Notes: generated by a model from the sequence alone, not told the origin. A stretch of 64,000 nucleotides of DNA from JAPLUA01 sp964625855 (GCA_964625855.1 CAZVFC010000004.1:186001-250000), one strand, 5' to 3'; shown: positions 42,345 through 52,549, counted from the first letter of the stretch. Translations and numbers: made by a program.

Positions 42345-43229
42345 GTGATTAGCATACCCGCTCCGGTCTTGCCATCAAGCCCACGGCTACCGCCACCTTC
42401 TCTGTGCAAAGCAGAACTACAGGCGGATGCCGAGGCAGACCGATCCTGATGCAACACGAGCCGTCACAATGCTCAAACTCCGGCCGGCTACCCCTTGCCC
42501 CTGGCTTACTGGCAGCGTGGTGCGAGCTGAGTGCGACCTTACCACTGGGGGTCTGGCACAAGCCCCGAAACAGGCTGGGTGCCGACGTTTTTCACCCCCT
42601 GCCCCTTCCCAATGTATCAGCGCCCCGATTACGTCTCGCCCGTGGCCCTGCGAACTATGCGTAATACGCTGCTGTTCAGTAGGTTGCACCACACGAGAAG
42701 CATGTTACTCGGTAAACCTTCGCAAACCCGCCGGGCCAGAGAGGTTCCTGCAGCGTGTACACCGGAGGTACACCGGATGCACACCGGAGGTACACCGGAG
42801 AATCCCTTGTGCATCCGGTGTACCTCCGGTGTACCTCCGGTGTGCATCCGGTGTACCCAGCGCGAAGGGCCAGAAAACCGAGCGGTTCGGTCCGAAATGA
42901 ACCCGGAGTCTGCGGCTTTGCCGAACGTTCACCTTGTATCACGATATTTGCAGCCATAGCACAGGTCTCCGTCCCTGCCGGGAGGGCCGATCAGGCAACG
43001 GTGCGGGCACGGTTATTCCCCGGTGATTGTCCCCACAGTCCCGGCGGGAACACGTGCTCCCCGGCGGCTGGAAAGCCCCGGCATCCCAGCGCCATACCTG
43101 AGCCGGCTCGTGGCCCACTTACCTGCTTTTTCCTCTTTCCGCCTCCTTTCCACGTCCGTATCGTCACCAAGTCAGACCCAATGACTTTGTTGTAACAACT
43201 GTGTTGGGCACATTGACGAAGGTCACATA
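42345..43229. other. Gene-poor region of about 880 bp
   Basis: No convincing gene. It contains copy B of the 11-bp-unit hairpin element at 42725-42856. The open frames that cross that element are repeat artefacts. Nothing else is identified. Confidence 0.55.
42725..42856. repeat. Hairpin element of 11-bp units, copy B
   Basis: Left arm from 42756 repeats ACCGG with AGGTAC or ATGCAC at 11-bp spacing. After a short spacer (AGAATCCCTTG) the right arm repeats CCGGT with GTACCT or GTGCAT. The preceding leader of about 30 nt matches that of copy A at 23401 with several substitutions. The right arm has a GTGCAT unit where copy A has GTACCT, so unit composition varies between copies. Confidence 0.85.
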
Positions 43230-43688
43230 ATGAAGGCGATCCGCATAGGTTTGCACAGCTTGGCCCTGACCGCGGCGGACATGGCAGGAATTGCTGGTGG
43301 TGCGATGATAGCGTTCAAGGCACTGGGAGTGAGCAACCAAGTTTGGCTCCAGTTGCCCATTGCAGTCGTGTTGTCGCCGGTGCTCTTTGCGGCGTGGGCA
43401 TTCCTGCTTCAAGGCCTGGGATTTCGCAGGCTTCAGTTTGTCGAGGCAAAGGAACTGGTGGCGTGCCTGGCGGCTTCGCTGCTGTGGGCACCGCTGGTGT
43501 TCGTGCCGCTGCATTATTTCACTCAGGGCTATCTCACGAGCATGGGCAACCTGGTGGCTCTCGCCGGTTACCAACTGCCCGTCAATTCACTGGCCCTCTT
43601 CGGGCTCTGGGGCATCCAAAGGTCCAGAGCGGGAACAGGCACCGGAAAACCTGTGCCGAACCTCTCCACGCCACCCCAGGAGCACTGA
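43230..43688 (+). CDS. Small integral membrane protein of unknown function
   Basis: 152 residues with about four hydrophobic segments (LALTAADMAGIAGGAMIAF, LPIAVVLSPVLFAAWAFLLQ, LVACLAASLLWAPLVFVPLH, MGNLVALAGYQLPVNSLALF). No recognised family. It ends 25 bp before the convergent antiporter gene's stop. Confidence 0.55.
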   Translation: MKAIRIGLHSLALTAADMAGIAGGAMIAFKALGVSNQVWLQLPIAVVLSPVLFAAWAFLLQGLGFRRLQFVEAKELVACLAASLLWAPLVFVPLHYFTQGYLTSMGNLVALAGYQLPVNSLALFGLWGIQRSRAGTGTGKPVPNLSTPPQEH

Positions 43689-43713
43689 CACCTGCGCGCC
43701 GGCCGGGCACAGG

Positions 43714-45732
43714 CTAGAGACATTTCCGGGCGGCATCGAGTTGCGCCCGGTTGCCAAGCAGCAGCACCTGGTCGCCGGGCTGAAGTTCTTCGTCGGCGCT
43801 GGGATTGATGATGTTCGCGCCCTTCCGTTCGATGCCGACGATGCTGGCGCCGGTGCGGGTGCGGAGTTCGAGTTCGTGAATGAGCCTGCCGGCGGCGGGT
43901 GAATTCGCGGCAATCGTGATGGTCTCCAAATCCGCGTGGCGCAACATGGATTGCAGGGCGATGGGGGCCTCCAGGGGGCGCGGCGGCGGCTGTTGCGCGA
44001 AGGTTTCCTCCAAGGCGAGTTGCGCGCGGGAATAGATCTTGATGAAAGCACGCCAGAGCAACCATGTGGTGAGAGCCACAATGGCGAGGAGGATGATCAT
44101 CACGTTCAGCGAAGGCAAGACGGTCGAACTGAGCATGAGCACAAACGAGCCCAGGGCGACGGTACCGGCGATCGGGACAACCTGCGCTACGATCGCGCGA
44201 ATCGCCGCCGTTCGCTCGCCGGCGGCCGCCGGAGTGACTTTGGTTTCAGCGACCAGCAGGCCGAGGGCCTGGAGCTTCCGGAACGTGGCGATGAGGAGCG
44301 GCAGCGAAACCACCATTGCCGCCAGCCAAAGCATCGCCTTGAGACCTTCCTCGCCCAGGCCCAGCCTCTTCAGCCAATTCGGCGGATGCCTTTCGACGTA
44401 GGCGGCGGCTATGAACACCCCCGCAACCAGGGCAACGTTGAGGGCCATTTGGGCCGACCAGCGCAGGACGAACTTCCCGGCCACGCTGCCCTGCCGCTGG
44501 CTGCCCAGTCCGCCCACCCAGCGGGTGTAGAGGCCAAGGCTGTTCACCAGTGGTTTCGGGGCGACGCGGTCAAACCAGCCCACGGCGCCATCCGCGCTCT
44601 TGATCAGATACGGCGTCAGCAGGGTCGTAATGGCCGAGACCGCCACCGCGATGGGATAAAGAAAATCGCTGGTGACCTTGAGGGTCACGCCCAGCGACGC
44701 GATGATGAAGGAGAACTCCCCAATCTGAGAGAGGCCCATGCCGACGCGCAGGGAAGTGCGGGTGTCGTTGCCGCCAACGAAGGCCCCGAAGGAGCAGGTC
44801 AACACCTTTCCCACGATCACCGCCAGCGTGATGACCACAACCGGCTGCCAGTAGGTGATCAGCATCCTGGGATCAATCAGCAGCCCGATGGCCACAAAGA
44901 AGATCGCGCTGAACATGTCCCGCACCGGCTCCAGCAATGCTTCCACCCGGTGGATTTCCCGCGCCTCCGCGATGACCGCGCCGATGACGAATGCGCCCAG
45001 CGCCACGCTGTAGCCCAATTTCGCCGCCAGCAGCGATACGCCGAAACACAACCCCAGCACCGTGACGATCAACATCTCGTTGCTCTTGAACCGGCCCACA
45101 TAGCCGATCAGGCGCGGCACGCCGAGCAAACCCGCCACCAGGGTCACCGCCAGGAAGATGCCCAGCTTCCCCAGCGTCATCCCGACGTCGCCCACGCTCA
45201 ACTGGCCCGTCATGGCGATGCCCGACAACAGCGCGATCATGGCGATGCCCAGAATGTCCTCGATGATCAGGATGCCGAAGATAAGCTGCGCGAAGCGCTC
45301 CTTCATTTTGCCCAGTTCTCCCAGCACCTTGATAATGACCGTCGTGGATGACATGGAAAGCATCGCGCCCAGGAAGATGCTGTCCAACAGGGGCCAGTCG
45401 AAGAACCGGCCGATTTCATACCCCACCCAGAACAGGACAAGGATTTCCAGCAAGGCGGCGATCAGCGCGGGCAGCCCCACCCGCGTGAGTTTGCGCAGGC
45501 TGAACTCGAGCCCCAGCGAGAACATGAGCAAAATGACGCCCAGCTCCGAGAGGGTGTTGATGGTGGCTTCGTCATGAATCAGGGGGAAAGGCGGCGTGTG
45601 GGGGCCGATGATGACGCCGGCAAGAATGTAACCCAGCACGACCGGCTGCTTGAAACGGTGAAACACGACCGTGACCATCCCGGCCACGATGAGCACCACC
45701 GCCAGGTCTTGCAGAAAAGTAACTGCGTGCAT
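43714..45732 (-). CDS. CPA2-family cation:proton antiporter (KefB/KefC-like) with TrkA-C domain
   Basis: 672 residues. About 12 membrane helices in the first 400 (VVLGYILAGVIIGPHTPPFP, FSLGLEFSLRKLTRVGLPAL, IEDILGIAMIALLSGIAM, FFVAIGLLIDPRML, VGMGLSQIGEFSFIIASLGV), typical of CPA2 exchangers. Further helices follow at about 430-580, and a cytoplasmic TrkA-C domain ends the protein (NSPAAGRLIHELELRTRTGA, SADEELQPGDQVLLLGNRAQ). No RCK-N domain is seen. Probably K+/H+ or Na+/H+ exchange. Confidence 0.93.
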   Translation of the reverse strand: MHAVTFLQDLAVVLIVAGMVTVVFHRFKQPVVLGYILAGVIIGPHTPPFPLIHDEATINTLSELGVILLMFSLGLEFSLRKLTRVGLPALIAALLEILVLFWVGYEIGRFFDWPLLDSIFLGAMLSMSSTTVIIKVLGELGKMKERFAQLIFGILIIEDILGIAMIALLSGIAMTGQLSVGDVGMTLGKLGIFLAVTLVAGLLGVPRLIGYVGRFKSNEMLIVTVLGLCFGVSLLAAKLGYSVALGAFVIGAVIAEAREIHRVEALLEPVRDMFSAIFFVAIGLLIDPRMLITYWQPVVVITLAVIVGKVLTCSFGAFVGGNDTRTSLRVGMGLSQIGEFSFIIASLGVTLKVTSDFLYPIAVAVSAITTLLTPYLIKSADGAVGWFDRVAPKPLVNSLGLYTRWVGGLGSQRQGSVAGKFVLRWSAQMALNVALVAGVFIAAAYVERHPPNWLKRLGLGEEGLKAMLWLAAMVVSLPLLIATFRKLQALGLLVAETKVTPAAAGERTAAIRAIVAQVVPIAGTVALGSFVLMLSSTVLPSLNVMIILLAIVALTTWLLWRAFIKIYSRAQLALEETFAQQPPPRPLEAPIALQSMLRHADLETITIAANSPAAGRLIHELELRTRTGASIVGIERKGANIINPSADEELQPGDQVLLLGNRAQLDAARKCL

Positions 45733-46129
45733 GATTGAACTTCCAAGCCGTGTGCCGCCGGATCCGCCAGCACCCTATGTTTCACCCACACTCTCTCCCA
45801 GCCGGTTTTCCTTCAACCGGAATACCAAATATGGCCGTACCACCAATGATGCTGACCGCCAACAGAATCCGACGAATATACACCGCTTGCCCAGCTCAAA
45901 CTGGAAGAGATTGATGGATTCCCGAGAGCGGTTGCGGGGCTCTTGTTGTTTACGTTGGGCTGCCACCGGGCGCAGGCTGTTGGCGGTGGGTCACCTGGCT
46001 GTTAGTCACACCCCCCTGGGCTTCCCCAGTGACACCGCCCCGGACCTTCGTCGCCACCGGTCCCATTCTTTCTTCCCGTGAATGGTGGGCCCAAGTGAAG
46101 GAACCGGGCTCCCGGACGTCAAAGCAACG
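45733..46129. other. Divergent promoter region without genes
   Basis: About 400 bp between the divergent antiporter and BNR_4-type genes. No gene, repeat or recognisable regulatory element seen. Confidence 0.5.
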
Positions 46130-47488
46130 ATGGCATACAAGTACATTCTGTGGGGGATGGTGGTCGGCGCAGTGACACTGCGGGCGCACGCCGCGGCGGA
46201 CACCCCGATCACGCATCCGATCGAGGTGGAACCGGTGTGGGCGGGGCATCCGGTGGGCTTTTGCCTGCTGACCCATCCGCCCTTTCAATTCGTGGCCTAT
46301 TACGACGCACAACGGCGCATGAGCGTGGCGCAGCGCTCGCTTGACTCCACCAATTGGACCATCACCCGACTGTCGTCCACCCTCGGCTGGGACTCGCATA
46401 ACTACGTAACGATGGCGGTGGACCGCGATGACATTCTCCATCTGGCCGGGAACATGCACTGCGTGCCGCTGGTCTATTTCCGCGGCAAGAAGCCAATGGA
46501 CGCCGCCTCGCTCGGACGCATCGAGGCCATGACCGGCCAGCGCGAGCAGCGCGTTACCTATCCCGTGTTTCTGAGCGACCGATCCGGACGGCTGGTCTTC
46601 CGCTACCGCGACGGGCGCAGCGGCAGCGGCGACGATCTCTACAACTGTTATGACGAGACCAGCCGGGCGTGGCGCCGGCTGCTCGAAGAGCCTCTGACCA
46701 GCGGCCGTGGCCGGATGAACGCCTATTGCTCGGTGCCAATGCCCGGTCCCGATGGCCGCTTCCACATGGTGTGGGTCTGGCGCAACACGCCCGATTGCGC
46801 GAGCAACCACGACATCAGCTACGCCCGCAGCGACGACCTCGTCCACTGGACGGATTCGGCGGGGCGTCCGCTGGCCCTGCCGATCACGGTGGAGACGGGC
46901 GACATCGTGGATCCGGTGCCGCCCGGGGGCGGTCTGCTCAACGTCAACCGTGAACTCGGGTTCGACAACTCCGGCCGGCCGGTCGTGACCTACCACAAGT
47001 ACGACACCAACGGCGACCTGCAGGTGTATGCCGCGCGCCGCCACACCAAAGGGTGGCACATCGTTCAGGTCAGCGACTGGAAAGGCTACCGTTGGGAGTT
47101 TAGCGGAGGTGGCAGCATCGTCGTCGAGGTGAAGGTCGGCGCGGTCCGTCCCCTCGGGAGCGACCGGCTCGCCTTGAGCTATGGCTATCCGCGCGGCTCG
47201 GGCGTCTGGGTGCTGGACGAAGCCAGTTTGCGCCCGATTCCCGGCGCCACTGCCTCACGCGAGGAACCACTGCTGCCGCCCGCCTTGGCCAAAGTGCAAT
47301 CAAGATTCCCCGGCATGCAGAAACAAATCCGCCGCGACACCGGGCAAGCTCCGCCTGGGAGCCGATACGCACTCACGTGGGAAACGCTCGGCGCCAACCG
47401 CGACCGCCCGCGCACTCCGCCCCTGCCGGAGCCCTCGATGCTTCGTGTGATGCGGGTGCCCGCAGCCAAGAGTGTAGAACCAAAATGA
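46130..47488 (+). CDS. Secreted BNR_4-type beta-propeller protein, possible polysaccharide lyase
   Basis: 452 residues from ATG 46130, followed by a signal peptide (YILWGMVVGAVTLRAHAAAD). The pattern VWAGHPVGFCLLTHPPFQFV, YYDAQRRMSVAQRSLDSTNW, SHNYVTMAVDRDDILHLAGN and MHCVPLVYFR is the BNR_4 family (seven-bladed propeller). Related propellers include ulvan-type lyases, in which a His/Tyr pair is catalytic; SHNY and MHC here are candidate residues. Substrate not determined. Confidence 0.8.
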   Translation: MAYKYILWGMVVGAVTLRAHAAADTPITHPIEVEPVWAGHPVGFCLLTHPPFQFVAYYDAQRRMSVAQRSLDSTNWTITRLSSTLGWDSHNYVTMAVDRDDILHLAGNMHCVPLVYFRGKKPMDAASLGRIEAMTGQREQRVTYPVFLSDRSGRLVFRYRDGRSGSGDDLYNCYDETSRAWRRLLEEPLTSGRGRMNAYCSVPMPGPDGRFHMVWVWRNTPDCASNHDISYARSDDLVHWTDSAGRPLALPITVETGDIVDPVPPGGGLLNVNRELGFDNSGRPVVTYHKYDTNGDLQVYAARRHTKGWHIVQVSDWKGYRWEFSGGGSIVVEVKVGAVRPLGSDRLALSYGYPRGSGVWVLDEASLRPIPGATASREEPLLPPALAKVQSRFPGMQKQIRRDTGQAPPGSRYALTWETLGANRDRPRTPPLPEPSMLRVMRVPAAKSVEPK

Positions 47489-47615
47489 CCAAGACACAGC
47501 TTCACGCGGGTCTTCAACGGATCTGCGTAAGAGGCTTCCTTTCCAGGGAACCTCACGATTCCGCAGATGAGAAACGCCGTTTGATTTTCGTCCCCGGGCC
47601 GGCCATGCTGCGCGC

Positions 47616-48332
47616 ATGAAGAAGATATTGTTCCTGTTGTTGTCCGTATGGCTCCCCTTCGCGGTGCTGGCCGAGAATTCTGCCATCATTCCGGCCCCGC
47701 GCACGTCGCCCACGAACTGGGTCGCTCGTCATGAAAGCTTTCTCGCGGAAGCCATGCAAGCGAAGTACAATATTGTGTTCATCGGCGACTCCATCACCGA
47801 TGGCTGGCGCAAGGGCGGCCTCGGGGTTTGGAACAAGTATTACGCGCCGCGCGGCGCGCTGAACCTGGGCATCGGCGGCGACCGTACGCAGCATGTCTTG
47901 TGGCGCATCGAGCAGGGCGAGCTGGCCGGCTTGAATCCCAAAGCCGTGGTGCTGATGATCGGCACGAACAACACCGGCAAGGAGAAGGACGGCTCGGTAC
48001 GCAATTCGACGGAGGAGATTATTGAAGGCGTGACGGCCGTCGTGAAGGCGATCCGTGCCAAGCTGCCCCGGAGCAAGCTCTTGCTGTTGGCCATCTTCCC
48101 ACGTGGCACCGTTGACGCGCCGCAACGCGCCCAGATCCAGGAGATCAACGCCGCGCTCGCCAAGCTGGAAAAGGGAAGCAAGATCAAGTTCCTCGATATC
48201 GGAAAGGTCTTTCTCGCGGATGACGGTTCCATTCCCAAAACCATCATGCCTGATTTGCTTCATCCGAACGCGGAGGGGTATCAGCGCTGGGCCGGGGCCA
48301 TGGAACCGACGCTCGCCAAGATGCTGAAATAA
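47616..48332 (+). CDS. Secreted SGNH/GDSL esterase
   Basis: 238 residues with a signal peptide (MKKILFLLLSVWLPFAVLAE). Catalytic blocks are complete: VFIGDSITDGWRKGG (Ser), NLGIGGDRTQHVLWRI (Gly), VLMIGTNNTG (Asn) and MPDLLHPNAEGYQRW (Asp and His). Similar to acetylhydrolase/GDSL proteins that deacetylate glycans. The next 275 bp to the convergent gene hold no gene. Confidence 0.9.
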   Translation: MKKILFLLLSVWLPFAVLAENSAIIPAPRTSPTNWVARHESFLAEAMQAKYNIVFIGDSITDGWRKGGLGVWNKYYAPRGALNLGIGGDRTQHVLWRIEQGELAGLNPKAVVLMIGTNNTGKEKDGSVRNSTEEIIEGVTAVVKAIRAKLPRSKLLLLAIFPRGTVDAPQRAQIQEINAALAKLEKGSKIKFLDIGKVFLADDGSIPKTIMPDLLHPNAEGYQRWAGAMEPTLAKMLK

Positions 48333-48607
48333 CCGTGGGCGGGACTGCCGGGCTTGTTGAACAGACCATCAAAAGCCTGCTACCGGCAACCGTCACGGCG
48401 CCGGCTCGGCGGATCAAGTCGGCAGGCTTTGCACTTGGCAACAGCCGTCATAGGCTACTTCGCTCACTCAGGTTGACCTTGCTCCAAATGGCTTGGCGAT
48501 CGCCGTGACCGTCGAGCAGGAGGATCTTGGCGGGGCTCCCGGCGTGCAGCCGGCGAAATACCGCGGCCACATCACCGATAGTCCTCCTAAGGGTGACCGT
48601 CAGGCTG

Positions 48608-50218
48608 TCAGTGTCGCACTTCAAGGAGCAGATCGGTCCAAATAGTCCTTTGCGGCGCGTCGGCCGAAAGCGTCGCCTCGGTCTCGTTGGGGCCGGACCG
48701 CACGTCTTGAGGCGAAAGCGAGTATTCAACCCAGTCGCGGTCAACACGGAGAAGGTTAGGTTGGCGATTGTTGAATGAGATCCGGAGCAATTTGGCGTCC
48801 GGGGGTGATTTGAATCGGAGGCGGAGTTTCAAGCGTGCTTCGCCTGCGTTGGCGAAGTTCTCTGCGATATTGAAGCGTGCGGTCGCGCTTTTTCCCGGAG
48901 CGACCGACTTGGGAGCCCCTGGATTGAGTAGTTCGAGCCTGGTAAACGGTGGCAAAGGGAGGTTCCCGTTGGAAGAGTTGATCGCGCCCAGGAACGAGGC
49001 AAAGTAGTCTTTGTCGAGCCTGGCCAACGCTTGTGGGTCACCCAGTTCCCGCCAGAGCGGACTGGTTGGATCAGAGCAATTGAACAGGTAAACTCCGTCC
49101 GCGCCTGCGGCCCAGACCTTAGCCGCCCGCGCCCGGTAAGCCAGCAAGGTGGTTCGCATCTGCCTGGCGAGGTCGTCCTTGACGCGCGGGTTATCCAGCG
49201 AGGGATAGACTTTGACGGAGTATTTGCGCGCGAGGGCAACGCTGTACTCCCACTCGTTGAAATGAAACGTGCCCGCCGTGATCCAGAGATCCAGCAGGTC
49301 GTTGGCCAGCCAGTTTTCGAGGTCCAGACCCATCGCGCGGGAATACTCGACCGAGTCCGGGCAATGCACCGCGATGAGGATCGGGCGTCCGCGCGCGGCT
49401 CCGACTGCGTCGGCCATCCGGCGGATGCGGCGCAGCAGTTCCGTCATGGCCGCGCGCTCCGCTGCCGTCGCCTGCTGGCCCCGGGCGTTGGACTGGAAAT
49501 AGACCGGATGGCGAAAGAAATCGAGCTCCACCCCGTCAACATCATAATTGGTGCACACCTCCTCAAAGTAGCGGAACGCCAACTCCCGGATCTCGGGCCG
49601 CCCGTAGTCCACCGCCGTCCAGGCGCCGTACTTGGGAGGCTTCTGCGCCGTCCCCAACAGGTATTCGGGGTGGGTCATCTTGAGCGTATTTGTCCGCAAG
49701 ATGATCGGGCCATATTCCGCTCGCTGGCCGTCATGGGTGTCGTTCATGCGCATGGACCAGAACACCTCGAGGCCATGCTGCTTGCTGAAATCCACCATCA
49801 CCCGCAGCGGATCAATCCCCGCCTTGAGCAGCGCCGGCATCTGATTCACCGAGTAGCGCCCCTCCAGGGTGGTGAAGACCTGTCCGACTTTCGTGAAGTG
49901 CGTGAACAAGCCGAAGCCCGAGCTGCGAGTGCAATAGAATATGCTGTCCACCTGCGTGCCGGCCAGCGCCGAGGTGTGCAGATCCAGCAGTTCTTTTGCG
50001 CTCGGAGTCTTCATGCCGATTACGGGCTCGGCGCCGTCGTTGTTGAAGAGGATGCGGCGAGGCCGCGCGGCGGCCTTCTGGCGCAGAGCTTTCATGGACG
50101 TTCCGAGGGCTGGCGCGGCGGTGACGGACGAGTCGGTGCCAGCGGCGGGTGCGAGGCTGCCCATCAGGACTGCAACGACAAGCCAGGAGAAAGAGGTTCT
50201 TATCATGATTGGGAGCAT
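48608..50218 (-). CDS. Secreted GHL10-like TIM-barrel protein, paralogue 1
   Basis: 536 residues with a signal peptide (FSWLVVAVLMGSLAPAAGTD). Shared core with the protein at 54523-56154: RPRRILFNNDGAEPVIGMKT, QVDSIFYCTRSSGFGLFTHF, MRMNDTHDGQRAEYGPIILR, DVDGVELDFFRHPVYFQSNA, ADGVYLFNCSDPTSPLWREL. The VDGVELDFFRHP segment is the beta-strand with acidic residues typical of glycosyl-hydrolase-like family 10 barrels. The C-terminal 120 residues form a beta-sandwich ending TDLLLEVRH. Substrate unknown. Confidence 0.82.
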   Translation of the reverse strand: MLPIMIRTSFSWLVVAVLMGSLAPAAGTDSSVTAAPALGTSMKALRQKAAARPRRILFNNDGAEPVIGMKTPSAKELLDLHTSALAGTQVDSIFYCTRSSGFGLFTHFTKVGQVFTTLEGRYSVNQMPALLKAGIDPLRVMVDFSKQHGLEVFWSMRMNDTHDGQRAEYGPIILRTNTLKMTHPEYLLGTAQKPPKYGAWTAVDYGRPEIRELAFRYFEEVCTNYDVDGVELDFFRHPVYFQSNARGQQATAAERAAMTELLRRIRRMADAVGAARGRPILIAVHCPDSVEYSRAMGLDLENWLANDLLDLWITAGTFHFNEWEYSVALARKYSVKVYPSLDNPRVKDDLARQMRTTLLAYRARAAKVWAAGADGVYLFNCSDPTSPLWRELGDPQALARLDKDYFASFLGAINSSNGNLPLPPFTRLELLNPGAPKSVAPGKSATARFNIAENFANAGEARLKLRLRFKSPPDAKLLRISFNNRQPNLLRVDRDWVEYSLSPQDVRSGPNETEATLSADAPQRTIWTDLLLEVRH

Positions 50219-50278
50219 AATCGAGAGGTGCGTTTCGGGGAAGGCCGCAGGCGTGAACGGAGGAACTCCCCGGGGGTC

Positions 50279-51604
50279 TTACCAATATCCCCGGTAGCGT
50301 CCCTCCCAATAGGCGCAGAGCCAACCCGTCAAACTGTCGCCGTCCAGCATTTTCGCTTCCACCTGCCACTCTGACGGAAGCGGGTGCTGGTCGTCCAACG
50401 GCAGCACGAACCGCATGGTGCTTTCGTCCAGATTGTCCAGGATGTGCCGGGCATCGCCGACCATCCCTTCTTGCGGCAACCATCGGTGGGCGGCAACGCA
50501 GCCCATCGCAAAAAGCGCGGACCGGCCGGTTCGGGCATCAAACGCTCCGAAAGAGGCCTGGCGCTGCGGGCGCATCTTGCTGGTTTTGCTGTCGTAGGTC
50601 CAAAACGTCGGCCAGGTCCCGTCTTTGAGCAGCCCCGTGCGTCCTTGCCGGTAATTGCTCCGCATGGCCCCCCGCCACACCTCGTTCCGTGAGGGGTCCA
50701 TCTCCATCAGGATTGCCGGCAGATACAGGTTTCTGCGTCCGCCAAAACCGGAGGTCGAAAACTTCTTTGTGGGCACGACGCATTCGGCATCTCTTCCCGC
50801 AACGTCATACCAGCGTTGGATCTCTTTAGCGAATTTCGGCTCGCCCGATCCCTGCCACGCCAGGTACAGGATGGGCAGGTGGATGATGGCGCCGTTCCAG
50901 TTCTCCTTCTTATCGGGTTCGCTGCGCAAATCCTCCGCGCTCCGGCCAAAATAGCCGTGGAACGGAATGTACTCCGTCTTGATCAGAAAATCGGCGAAGT
51001 CTTTGGTCATCGTGTCAATTTGCACCAGATCTTCCGGTGGAGCGATGGGCCGATACGCCGCCAGGCCCCACGCCACGCACTGCATTTGGTCGCCGGATGT
51101 CTGGTTGCTGTACGCTCCACCGTAAGGTTTGCAGAGAAAACCCTTCTCACCCTTCGCGAGCGGCAGGCGGTAGATGTAGTTCAAAGCCCCCAGGGTCCGG
51201 CGACAAATGGCCAGCGCTTCTGGGTCGCCGGTGGCGAGATATTGATAAGCCATCGCCCGAAGGTAATAGGCGGTATTGGCTGCAGTATCTTCCCACGCCC
51301 TCCACACGTGCATCGGCGGTATTCCGATTTCGGCCTCGGTCTTTCCACGAAGGTGGCGGTGGCGGTAGGCCCCCTGGTAATCCTCGGCCGTCGGTAACTG
51401 GTAATCGCCGGCCCGAACGAACATGGGTATCATCCCGTGGGCTTGCACCAGCTTCTGCTCGACGAGGGCTTGAAGCCGCTGCGCCTTTTCGGCCAACTGC
51501 CGGTTGGTCAGTTTCATCTCGGCCGCCAATACCGAGGCCTCGAGCAGCCCAGCGGCCAAGCAACACAACACTGCGATGATTCGGCACCTCTTCGTCATAC
51601 GCAT
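50279..51604 (-). CDS. Secreted (alpha/alpha)-barrel-like protein of unknown function
   Basis: 441 residues with a signal peptide (IAVLCCLAAGLLEASVLAAE). Helical repeats with aromatic clusters (MHVWRAWEDTAANTAYYLRA, ATGDPEALAICRRTLGALNY, NWNGAIIHLPILYLAWQGSG) suggest a (alpha/alpha)6-type fold as in many polysaccharide lyases and unsaturated-glucuronyl hydrolases, but I cannot place it in a family. Upstream of GHL10 paralogue 1 on the same strand, 60 bp apart. Confidence 0.65.
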   Translation of the reverse strand: MRMTKRCRIIAVLCCLAAGLLEASVLAAEMKLTNRQLAEKAQRLQALVEQKLVQAHGMIPMFVRAGDYQLPTAEDYQGAYRHRHLRGKTEAEIGIPPMHVWRAWEDTAANTAYYLRAMAYQYLATGDPEALAICRRTLGALNYIYRLPLAKGEKGFLCKPYGGAYSNQTSGDQMQCVAWGLAAYRPIAPPEDLVQIDTMTKDFADFLIKTEYIPFHGYFGRSAEDLRSEPDKKENWNGAIIHLPILYLAWQGSGEPKFAKEIQRWYDVAGRDAECVVPTKKFSTSGFGGRRNLYLPAILMEMDPSRNEVWRGAMRSNYRQGRTGLLKDGTWPTFWTYDSKTSKMRPQRQASFGAFDARTGRSALFAMGCVAAHRWLPQEGMVGDARHILDNLDESTMRFVLPLDDQHPLPSEWQVEAKMLDGDSLTGWLCAYWEGRYRGYW

Positions 51605-51754
51605 CTTCTCTCTCGGCTGAACCTGTCTTTAGGTCTGATTCACATTCTAACCAGATGGTTCAGGTTCGCCAACAATCCAATCGGCGGGCAGGAGGACGCG
51701 CTTGAACTTCCAGCAAGCGGTTGCAGCCGCCGCGTTCGCCTGGAGGTGCAGCGG

Positions 51755-52549
51755 CTACCATCCGGGCACCTTGACCGGCACAAACCTGGAGGCCACGGCC
51801 TCGCCTTGGAAGGAGAAGAGGCGAAAGCCCTTGTCGGGACTCTTGTCAAAATTGTCGCGGGTCATCGTGCAACACGCTGTGGTCACAAACAGCACGCCCC
51901 CGCGCGTTTCTTCCTGGTTGCCGTGCCAGTGGCCTGCCGCCACCAGCTTCAGCTTGTGACCGGCGAACAACGCCAGCACCTTGTCGGCGTTCTTGACGCG
52001 GTATCGTTTGGCGTGCGGGTTGAATGGGTGGTGGACGAACAGCGCAATCGGCTTGTCGGCGGCGATGCTCTGCAATTGCGCCTTCAGCCAAGCGATTTCC
52101 TTGGGTCGAATGCTCACCGTGCTGGCGGGGCCGTCACAGGAGTTCAGCCCGATGAAGCACCAGTTGCCTTCGTGGCGGACCCAGTGGCTGTCGCGAAACG
52201 TCTTGGCGAACGGCAATGGTCTATTGGTTGGACAGTCATGATTGCCCGGAATCACGGCATAAGGCATTTTGAGTCGGTCCAGCGACTGCTTCGCCAGCTC
52301 CAATTGCTCCTGGCTGCCTGTGGCGGACAGGTCACCCAGCACCAGTGTCAGGCGCGCATTCGAGCCGTTGATGACCTTGATGGCCTCGTCCAGCAAGGCG
52401 GTCTTCGAACTGTCGGTCACGTGGATATCGTTGAGGGCCGCTACGGTGAAATCGTCCGCCAGCGCGGGCGCCGCCAACAGTGCCGCCACTACGCAGAGTG
52501 GAAGAAAGCACCTGCGTGGCATGCGAGCCAAAGTCTGTCGTAGTCGCAT
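51755..52549 (-). CDS. Exported calcineurin-like metallophosphoesterase
   Basis: 264 residues with a signal peptide (CFLPLCVVAALLAAPALADD; M10 is an alternative start). All metal motifs are present: DIHVTD (the D-x-H motif, here N-D-I-H), LVLGDLSATG (GD), IPGNHDCPT (GNHD), FVHHPFNP and AAGHWHGNQE (GHxH). Cleaves a phosphate ester or related bond outside the cytoplasm; substrate unknown. Confidence 0.9.
   Translation of the reverse strand: MRLRQTLARMPRRCFLPLCVVAALLAAPALADDFTVAALNDIHVTDSSKTALLDEAIKVINGSNARLTLVLGDLSATGSQEQLELAKQSLDRLKMPYAVIPGNHDCPTNRPLPFAKTFRDSHWVRHEGNWCFIGLNSCDGPASTVSIRPKEIAWLKAQLQSIAADKPIALFVHHPFNPHAKRYRVKNADKVLALFAGHKLKLVAAGHWHGNQEETRGGVLFVTTACCTMTRDNFDKSPDKGFRLFSFQGEAVASRFVPVKVPGW

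Noticed and set aside
42427..42959. Several overlapping ORFs with Tyr-Thr-Gly or Pro-Val-Tyr repeats on both strands
   Set aside because: They are translations of the 11-bp hairpin element.
43936..45351. 471-codon plus-strand open frame, rich in His, Gln and Arg
   Set aside because: It is the complement of the antiporter's membrane helices; the composition is a reflection of hydrophobic codons.
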